Shown here one piece after another: positions 57,602 through 64,000 of a stretch of 64,000 nucleotides of DNA. Position 1 is the stretch's first letter; every line of letters begins with the position of its first letter. Source of the stretch: Eggerthella timonensis (GTDB taxonomy: Bacteria > Actinomycetota > Coriobacteriia > Coriobacteriales > Eggerthellaceae). The stretch is taken from positions 2,528,539 through 2,592,538 of the forward strand of contig NZ_FXXA01000002.1 of assembly GCF_900184265.1 (NCBI RefSeq), in the 5' to 3' direction. The translations under genes were made by a program, and so were the position numbers. The notes beneath the pieces were generated by a model. That model worked only from the letters and a program-made list of their open reading frames with translations. It made no database searches and was not told the DNA's origin.

Positions 57602-58576
57602 ATGGCCACAATGCACGTCGGACACTACCCTATCAACAGCCATACCGCAGAGCATGCCTTCGCCATCATGGAGTGCAACGGGAGCGAGTACCGGTTCCAA
57701 TGCTACGGAGGCGTCTGGGACGAGGAGCGCTACTACCCGGCCGAGTACTACGAGAAGCGCAGCATGTGGTACACCCGCGGCGGGGCGATCACCTCGTACA
57801 AGGAGCATTCCTGCCACCCGCAGATCGCGATGCACCTGGCGCAGTGGGGCAACCCTCTCGACTGGCAGAAAAACGACTATGACAACAAGAGCGGCAGCCC
57901 CACGGGACGCGGCGACTGCGCGGGCCTCGTCTACGCCCTCGACGGCGTGTGCCACCAGATGTGCAACACGGTAACGTGCGCGACCCGCGTGCACGACCCG
58001 CTGAACGCGCTCATCAACTGGCCGCCTTCGCTCAACGCCTCGAAGCTAATTTACGGGAACCGGGGCATTTGGGGACACGAGGGGGCCATCGTCGACTACG
58101 TGCGGGCGCTCCGGTCGTTTTACGGCGATGCGACGGGCGACGTCGAGCCCGCAGGCTCCGACATCGACGTCTCGGCGCTCGATGACGCGCTGACGGCCAT
58201 CGAAGAGCGCAGGCGCGCCGTCATGAAGGAGGCGCTCGAGAACGGCCCTGACGCCGACGAGCGGCGCGAGCTGCTGGGAAGCGCTGTGTCCGGACTCGAC
58301 AGCGTCCAGCCGCTGCTCGACGCCGACCTCGAGGCCATGGCGCTCAAGCACGAGCTGGACAACCTCCTCGTCCGTGGGCAGATCGCGAACGAGGAGTACG
58401 CCGATCAGATGAACGAAGGCGTGCGTGCCCTCGTCGCCCGCTACGCCGACCTTATGGGGGAGGCATCGTTCGAGGAAGCGTTCGGCTGCCCGACCGGAGA
58501 CGTCGACTGCAACATCGTCGACGCGTCCCTCATGCTTCCCGACTACGGCGCGGTAAAGGAGTACTTGGACCGGTAA
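57602..58576 (+). CDS. Protein of unknown family with a possible cysteine-peptidase-like motif
   Basis: 324 aa with AGGAGG before ATG 57602. The N-terminal half is rich in aromatic residues, His and Cys; GRGDCAGLVYALDG resembles the DCSG.V motif of NlpC/P60 enzymes, followed by VCHQMCN. The C-terminal half (about 200-300) is acidic and helical, probably coiled-coil. No signal peptide or transmembrane segment. Family not recognised. Isolated gene on the plus strand with a terminator after it. Confidence 0.6.
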   Translation: MATMHVGHYPINSHTAEHAFAIMECNGSEYRFQCYGGVWDEERYYPAEYYEKRSMWYTRGGAITSYKEHSCHPQIAMHLAQWGNPLDWQKNDYDNKSGSPTGRGDCAGLVYALDGVCHQMCNTVTCATRVHDPLNALINWPPSLNASKLIYGNRGIWGHEGAIVDYVRALRSFYGDATGDVEPAGSDIDVSALDDALTAIEERRRAVMKEALENGPDADERRELLGSAVSGLDSVQPLLDADLEAMALKHELDNLLVRGQIANEEYADQMNEGVRALVARYADLMGEASFEEAFGCPTGDVDCNIVDASLMLPDYGAVKEYLDR

Positions 58577-58618
58577 GGGAAGGCGCGCCGTCTTCGGGAT
58601 TCAGGACGAGACGACGAA

Positions 58619-58646
58619 GCGGGACCCGCGCGTGCGCGGGTCCCGC
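58619..58646. terminator. Hairpin between convergent genes
   Basis: 13-bp perfect stem GCGGGACCCGCGC with a GT loop, between the 57602 gene and the torD-like gene; could serve both. No U-tract. Confidence 0.6.
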
Positions 58647-58659
58647 GTTGCGGCCGGGC

Positions 58660-59289
58660 TCAGGCGGCCAGCACGTCCGCCGCCTCGGCGGCGAGGGCGC
58701 ACACGCCGGCGTAGAAATCGTCGTCGGCGCGGCGCAGGGCCTCGGCGGCCGCCCCGAACCAGCCTGCGGCGTGCTCGCGCGAGAACCGGCGCAGCAGCTC
58801 GACGCCGCGTGCAGCCGCAGCATCGTCGCCGCCCTCGCAGGCGCGCCGCGCGAGCGAGGCCATGAACGCCAACTCGCACGCCATCGAGTCGGGCCGCAGC
58901 TGCGCCACGGCGGGCGCGAAGCCCTCGAGCGCTCGGTAATCGAACCCGACCGCCCGGTAGCACCGCAGCGCGTGGTCGGCCGCCGGGCCGCTCGCGGTGC
59001 CGAACGAGCGGCGGCCGTCCTGCTCCCACGCCCCGCGCACGCAGCTTTCCACGAGGGGCGCGAACAAGGGGCCTCCCGATACGAAGAACCGGTCGTAGTA
59101 GCGTTGCCGAAGGGCGGCGCCGGGCTCCACGCAGTCGAACCGCGTCATGCCCAGCGCCTGCGCCACGCGGCGAACGTCGCGCACCACCTCGGAGGACGGC
59201 TCGCTCACCAGGGCCCGGGCACACGCCTCGGCCACGACGGCGAACCCGCGCAGCTTGTCCTCCGAGCAAGGGGATGCCGTATCGCACAT
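58660..59289 (-). CDS. TorD/DmsD-family chaperone
   Basis: 209-aa helical protein of the TorD family: the RFDCVEPGAALRQRYYDRFF segment and the FMASLARRA region. These proteins hold Tat-exported molybdoenzymes until cofactor insertion is complete. Last gene of the operon. No strict catalytic motif, so the assignment relies on the overall pattern and context. Confidence 0.82.
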   Translation of the reverse strand: MCDTASPCSEDKLRGFAVVAEACARALVSEPSSEVVRDVRRVAQALGMTRFDCVEPGAALRQRYYDRFFVSGGPLFAPLVESCVRGAWEQDGRRSFGTASGPAADHALRCYRAVGFDYRALEGFAPAVAQLRPDSMACELAFMASLARRACEGGDDAAAARGVELLRRFSREHAAGWFGAAAEALRRADDDFYAGVCALAAEAADVLAA

Positions 59290-59307
59290 GGCGGCTCCTC
59301 CGTTTCC

Positions 59308-60168
59308 CTAGCCGAATATCGGGACGGCGGCCACCACGACCGCGTAGCGGAACGCGAACCCGCCGACGAGGATGCACGCCCATTCGGCGACGCCCATCCA
59401 AGCGAGGGCCTCAACGCCCCGACGGGAGCGCACGATCGCCAGCGCGAGCGGCGCGACGATGCCGACGGCCACCGTGCCGCCCCAGAACACGAGCGCGCAC
59501 GAGCCGCCGAGCAGGTTCGCCACCGACGCGGCCGCCGCCTCGGCGCCGCTGCCCTGCGTGCCCGACACCACCGCGACGAGCGCCGCGAGCGCGACAGCCT
59601 CGAGCACCGGCAGCGCGATCGCCGCCCGCCCGACCCATGTCGGCAGGGCGTCGTCCTTCGGCGCTGCGAAGCGCGCGACGAGCGCGTAGGCCGCATAGCC
59701 CGTGTAGGCCGCCGACACCACGAACGCGGCCGGCAGCACCGCGATGTTCCACAGCGGGAAGGCCGGCGAGGTGCTGAGCAGCACGCCCGTGTACAGCGAC
59801 ACGCCCACCGCCAGCGCCGCCGTGACGACCTCGAGCGCCCGGGGCACGTTGCGCTTCGTCAGCAGCAGAACCGCGCACGCGAAAGAACCGGCCAAGAACA
59901 GGCTGATGAGGATCACGCCCCACGCCATGACCGACCCGAGGTTGCCCAGCAGGTTGAAGTAGCGCAACGGGTTCAAAAGCCCGCCCCGCGCGTCCACCGC
60001 CAGGATGAGCGCGCCGAGCGCCACGAGCGCGAACGCCGCGACGACGCCGACGAGCTTCGCCTTGCGATGCGCCTCGTCGCGGCCGGCCGACAGCACGGTG
60101 AAGATGAACGTCCACGCGCCCAAACCCGCGCAGAACAGGTCGCAGGCGACGATACCGTCCCAAACCAT
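59308..60168 (-). CDS. NrfD-family membrane subunit
   Basis: 286 aa with about eight transmembrane helices, starting VACDLFCAGLGAWTF, a typical NrfD/PsrC/DmsC-like opening. It would link the quinone pool to the Fe-S subunit. The start overlaps the Fe-S gene stop as TAATG. Confidence 0.88.
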   Translation of the reverse strand: MVWDGIVACDLFCAGLGAWTFIFTVLSAGRDEAHRKAKLVGVVAAFALVALGALILAVDARGGLLNPLRYFNLLGNLGSVMAWGVILISLFLAGSFACAVLLLTKRNVPRALEVVTAALAVGVSLYTGVLLSTSPAFPLWNIAVLPAAFVVSAAYTGYAAYALVARFAAPKDDALPTWVGRAAIALPVLEAVALAALVAVVSGTQGSGAEAAAASVANLLGGSCALVFWGGTVAVGIVAPLALAIVRSRRGVEALAWMGVAEWACILVGGFAFRYAVVVAAVPIFG

Positions 60169-60797
60169 TACTGCCTCCCCTCGTACGGCACGAGCACGTT
60201 GCCGCCCTTGTGCACGGCGGACACGCGCTTGAGCGCCATCGTCTCTTCCAGGCCGACGTAGCGCACCGAGGGCTCCATGCCCATGTCGGCCAAAAGCGCC
60301 TCGCCGCCGCCCGCCTCGGCCAGCAGCTTCGACACGTCGCTTTCAGGGTCGTTCAGGTCGCCGAACACGCGGGCCCTCGTCACGCACGTCCCCACGCACG
60401 CGGGCAAGAGCCCGTTCGCGGAGCGATGGTGGCAGAACGTGCACTTGTGCACGTCGCCCGTCTCCTCGACGAGGTAGCGCACCCCGTAGGCGCACGCGGC
60501 CATGCAGTACTTGCAGCCGATGCACTTGTCGGTGTCGATCTGAACCGAGCCGTCCGCGTCCACGTAGCTGGCGCCCGTGGGGCACACGCTCACGCACGCG
60601 GGGTTCGCGCAGTGGTTGCAGAGCTTCGGCACACTCGCGCGGCGCACGTCGCCGTCCCGGTCCACGTCCCAGCTTTCCACCCAGGTGTTGAAGTGGCCCA
60701 ACCCCACGCCGTTCTCCATCTTGCAGGCTACGGCGCAGGCGTTGCATCCAATGCAGAGGGCCAGGTCAATCGCCATGCCCAATCGTTGTTCGCTCAT
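60168..60797 (-). CDS. 4Fe-4S electron-transfer subunit (DmsB/PsrB-like)
   Basis: 209 aa with four clusters: CIGCNACAVACK, CNHCANPACVSVCP, CIGCKYCMAAC and CTFCHH..C...C. It passes electrons between the membrane subunit and the molybdopterin enzyme. The order catalytic, Fe-S, NrfD, TorD is complete. Confidence 0.93.
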   Translation of the reverse strand: MSEQRLGMAIDLALCIGCNACAVACKMENGVGLGHFNTWVESWDVDRDGDVRRASVPKLCNHCANPACVSVCPTGASYVDADGSVQIDTDKCIGCKYCMAACAYGVRYLVEETGDVHKCTFCHHRSANGLLPACVGTCVTRARVFGDLNDPESDVSKLLAEAGGGEALLADMGMEPSVRYVGLEETMALKRVSAVHKGGNVLVPYEGRQ

Positions 60798-60812
60798 AAT
60801 CCCACACCTCCC

Positions 60813-63800
60813 TTATGCCTTCTCGATTTTGAACATGCCGCCGCAGCGCCCGGGGCTCGACGCGTCGTGGTCGGCCAGGATGCTGTACACGCCGTCCTTG
60901 GAGACGAGCGGGTCGAGCATCATCCTCGTGCGCACGCCCGCCGCGATGGCCGGGTTGCCCTCGACGAGCTTGCCGTCCACCTCGACGTCCTGCGCGCCGT
61001 AGTTGTCGTGGCCGTAGCCGAACGACAGGCTGAACGCGCCCTTCACCTGGCCGCCGCGCACCATCGCCACGCCCTCGGTCACCTCGCCGGTGGGCGTGAT
61101 CGCCCGCACGGCGTCGCCGTCGGCGATGCCGAGGGCCGCCGCGTCCTCGTCGTTGATCTCCAGGTAGTTGTGCGCGCACAGATCGCGCATGATGGGGCTG
61201 TTCGATAGCATGGAGATGGAGCGGAAGCGGGGCTTGTGCTCGGACACCGTGAACGGGAACTCCCCGACCGAGAAGTGATCGGTCATGGGCGACAGGTCGC
61301 TGAACGTCGGCGGGTTGTAGCCGAGCGTCGCGGGGAGGCGCTTGCCGGAGTAGCAGTTCGTGGCCAGCGCGCGCTTCTCGTTGTAGATGTACGTCTCGAA
61401 CGGCTTGAGGAACCGGTAGCGCCCGTCCTCGCCGCGAATCTGCTCGGAGGGCCAGTAGCGCCCGCCGCGCGACAGCACGTGCTGCACCTTCGGCCACTCC
61501 TCGGCGCTCACCGCGGCCTCGAAGTCGGCGGGCAGCTCGTCGAGCCCCTGCAGCCTGGCCTCCTCGGCCGAGATGTCGTCCACCGGCGTCTCGGCATACG
61601 CGAGGTTCGCCACCGCCTTCAGGTAGAAGTCGGCCGACGTTTCGAACGGGTGCAGGTTGCCCTCGGCGTCGGGGATGGCGTCCGCGCCCCAGCCGGGCAG
61701 GTCGCACGCCTTCGCCACGTCGATGAGGAACGTCTCCCAGCATGCGTAGCGCCCGTCGTCGAGCTGGACGGTCTCGGGCGTCTTCGCCTGCCAGCGCACC
61801 GTGGCGCCCCAGGCGCCGCTCGAGGGAAGCCCGAAGCTCTCGTACTGCGTCACGTCCGGCACGATGTAGTCGGCCACCTGGGCCATCTCGCCGATCACGA
61901 CGTCGCACACGATGTGCAGCGGCAGCACCTCCGGATCCTTCAGGCGCTCGACCACCTCGTCGCGCATGGCGCCGGGCGTCGCCTGGATGACGTTGCACAT
62001 CCAGGTGAGCATGATCTTGCACTGGTAGGGGTACTGGTTGATCGCGGACATGAGCGCCTGGCTGTCCGACTGCGGGGCGTTCGCGAACCAGGGCAGCTTC
62101 GGCTTGGGGTCCTTCTCGCCGGCCGCCACGCGGTTCGCGTACTCGTCGGTCTTCTCCCACGCCCTGCTGCCGCGCGAGATCATCGCGGCGTTCTTCATGC
62201 TCACGTCGGGCGCCCCCTCGACTGCGGCCAGGTCGTAGCGCACGCCCTTGCCGTCGGTCACCGGCCCGCCCGTGGGGAACGATCCGCCCCTCATCTGGTT
62301 CGAGCCGATGAGCGCGCGCAGCACCTCGCGGCCGTTCGGCGTGTCGAAGCCGTTGACGCCGGCCGTGGACGCGGCGGCCGCGTTGACCGTGGCCTTCACG
62401 CCGTGGGAGGCGTACTCCTTCGCCATCCGCTCGATCTCGGATGCGGGGATGCCGGTGATGTCGGCGTACTCCTCGATGGTGCGGCTGCCGATGGTGTCCT
62501 GCATGCACGAGAATCCCGTGCGCACCTTGACGCCGTTCACCTCGCCCTCGAAGTCGATCACGCCGCGCTCGCACGCATCGTGCGCCGCGGGCTCGTTCGT
62601 CGCCGCGTCGATGACCACGTAGTGCTGCACAGGCGTCGCGCCTGCGGCGACCTCTTCCTCGGGCACCTCGATGCCGGCGTCGGCCGCGCGCATGAGCTTG
62701 CGGTAGTTCGGATGGCCCTCGTCGACGATCACGAGGTAGCTCGCGTTCGTGAAGGCGCCGTAGCCCGCCGCCTCCGCCGCCTTCTGCGTGGTGAACGACA
62801 GCACGTCGGCGTTGTAGGTCTTGTCGCGCACCATGATCTGCGCGATGGCGGCGTACAGGGCGCCGTTGGTGGTGGGCTTGATGGGCACCCAGGTGATGCC
62901 CGGCATCGTCGGCGTCACCGCGCCGCTTGCCAAGGTGGGATCGACCACGTCGATCTTGAGCTTGCCCGTGCGCAGCCTCTCCGTGACGTGCTTGCTGATG
63001 AACTGAAAGTTCGACCCGTTCCCGCCCGGGAACGCACCGCTCCAGAGGATGTACTCCGCTTCGTCGATGTCGACGCCGCAGCCGTTCTTAGCATTCGTGT
63101 AGAGCGAACTCGCTCCGCCGGCAGCGCCTCAACTGGAGTTGTGACTGAACGAGTTCAGCGTACCGAACGACTTGGCGAAGCGCGCGTTCAGCTGACGGCG
63201 ACCGTCGGCGCGCGTGTTCCACACGATGATCTGGTTCGACTTGGGACCCAGGTCGGGCTGCTCGGGGTTCATCGGCGTCTCGGGATCGTGCACCTGCTTG
63301 AACCCCTCGATCACCGTGTCCTCGCCGATGTCGGCGAACAGCTTGCCGCCCTCGCACACCTCTTTCATCAGCTGGTCCCAGCCGATGGGCTTCCACTTGC
63401 CCTCGCCGCGCTTGCCGGCGCGCTTGAGCGGCACCGTGATGCGCTCGGGCTGGCTGACGGCGTCGAGCGTGCCGTTGCCGCGCCCGCACACCGTGCCGCG
63501 CGTGACGTTGCCGCCGCCGTTCGCGTAGCTCATCGAGCGGTACGCGTCCTCGAGCGGCGCGCCGAACTCGAGCGGCGAGCTCGCGCACGCGGGGTTGTAC
63601 GGGTTGCCGCCCACGCCGAGCACGCTGCCCGTCTCGCGGTCGAGCTTGATGCGGTTGCCGCAGGCGCTGTAGCAGCCCACGCAGCCCGAGTAGCGCACGA
63701 TCACGTCCTCGTTGACGGACACCGCGCCCGTCTTGGGATCGACCGCGGCCTCGATGGGCTTGCCCGTCCGGGGCGCCGGGAACTCCGACTCCGCGGCCAC

Positions 63801-63905
63801 CGCCACGGACGGCAGGGCCCCCACGCCCGCGCCGGCGACCGACAGGGTGCCCAAGGCGCCGAGCGCCTCGACGAACGTCCTTCGATCCATGTTCGCTTGT
63901 CCCAT
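60813..63905 (-). CDS. Tat-exported molybdopterin oxidoreductase, catalytic subunit, with in-frame TGA read as selenocysteine
   Basis: One protein of about 1030 aa if TGA 63129-63131 (codon 259) is read through. It starts at ATG 63905 after GGAGGAGG. Twin-arginine signal DRRTFVE; [4Fe-4S] cysteines in SGCVGCYSACG and RGTVCGRG; NTRADG and then the TGA in SHNSS-U-GAAGG; then WSGAFPGGNG and pterin-binding regions to the end. The TGA position matches the Mo-ligand residue of the DMSO reductase superfamily. Substrate unknown; the subunit set resembles polysulfide, DMSO or catechol-type reductases. If TGA is a true stop, the gene is broken. Confidence 0.82.
63101..63116 (-). promoter_or_regulatory. 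Candidate bacterial SECIS hairpin
   Basis: In the mRNA, GAGCG-AGUU-CGCUC with an outer G-U pair; the loop carries GU. The loop starts 18 nt after the UGA. This fits the loose bacterial SECIS pattern, but short hairpins are common in GC-rich DNA. Confidence 0.55.
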
Positions 63906-64000
63906 ATCCTCCTCCTTGCTTTCTTCTCGTCTGATAGCACGACGGGAAAAGCGTACGGGGCGATCGTGCGCGGATCATCACCTGATCAAGGCGTTTTAGT

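Noticed and set aside
63129-63131. Simple nonsense mutation in the molybdopterin enzyme
   Set aside because: Possible, but the TGA sits exactly at the Mo-ligand position and no other lesion is present over 1030 codons; kept as the main alternative.

Overview
The window is about 64 kb of high-GC DNA, almost fully coding. It reads as the chromosome of an anaerobic actinomycete, most likely a gut Coriobacteriia member of the Eggerthella/Gordonibacter type (Eggerthellaceae). The pointers are a mycobacterial-type integration host factor next to gmk and rpoZ, a Tat-exported molybdopterin oxidoreductase operon with NrfD and TorD partners, a pyrD/pyrK pair using the flavin/iron-sulfur type of dihydroorotate dehydrogenase, and a lepA-hemW-hrcA-dnaJ-rsmE-mtaB-phoH-ybeY-dgkA-era-recO gene order. 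The genus is inferred from gene content, not from a search.

Layout. 1-13.8 kb: minus-strand housekeeping genes (pgsA-cinA fusion, rimO, yajQ, rodZ, ftsK, RNase J, dapA, dapB, pnp, rpsO). 14-18.5 kb: an acetyltransferase, an OmpR-type two-component system, a RelB/RelE-like toxin-antitoxin pair framed by two copies of a probable response-regulator box, and a membrane-anchored C39-like protein. 18.3-36 kb: the recO-to-lepA block, with CIRCE at hrcA and several long inverted-repeat elements between genes. 35.4-43.9 kb: a one-heme lipoprotein, a C-terminally extended ribosomal protein S20, holA, comEC, comEA, two parS-like sites, then thiI, rpoZ, gmk and mihF. 44-46.6 kb: pyrF-pyrD-pyrK. 46.8-52.4 kb: an accessory mix (PAP2 phosphatase, XRE regulator, methyltransferase, a frameshifted DUF3267 gene, a VOC protein, an acetyltransferase, HepT/MntA). 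52.5-57.4 kb: carAB behind a PyrR-type attenuator. 57.6-58.6 kb: a protein of unknown family. 58.6-63.9 kb: a four-gene molybdopterin oxidoreductase operon.

The strongest observation is in the last operon. The catalytic subunit is interrupted by one in-frame TGA exactly where this enzyme superfamily carries its molybdenum-ligating Cys/Ser/Sec. The frame continues cleanly on both sides, and a small hairpin with a GU-containing loop sits 18 nt downstream. It reads as a selenocysteine enzyme that ordinary gene calling splits in two. Other points of interest are the two parS sites, the family-like set of intergenic palindromes (35-bp and 22-bp perfect stems, and three elements with 23-24 bp arms), the duplicated regulator box around the toxin-antitoxin pair, the PgsA-CinA fusion, and the S20 extension.

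How the genes work together. Pyrimidine synthesis is represented by carAB and pyrFDK, and the carAB leader can fold into mutually exclusive antiterminator and terminator forms. RNA processing and ribosome maturation (RNase J, PNPase, YbeY, Era, RsmE, RimO, LepA, S15, S20) cluster in the first half. Chromosome functions include FtsK, RecO, HolA, mIHF and the parS sites. The last operon would form a membrane-anchored respiratory reductase facing the cell exterior. Almost all genes to 57 kb lie on the minus strand; with the parS sites this hints that the window is origin-proximal with the origin toward higher coordinates (inference).
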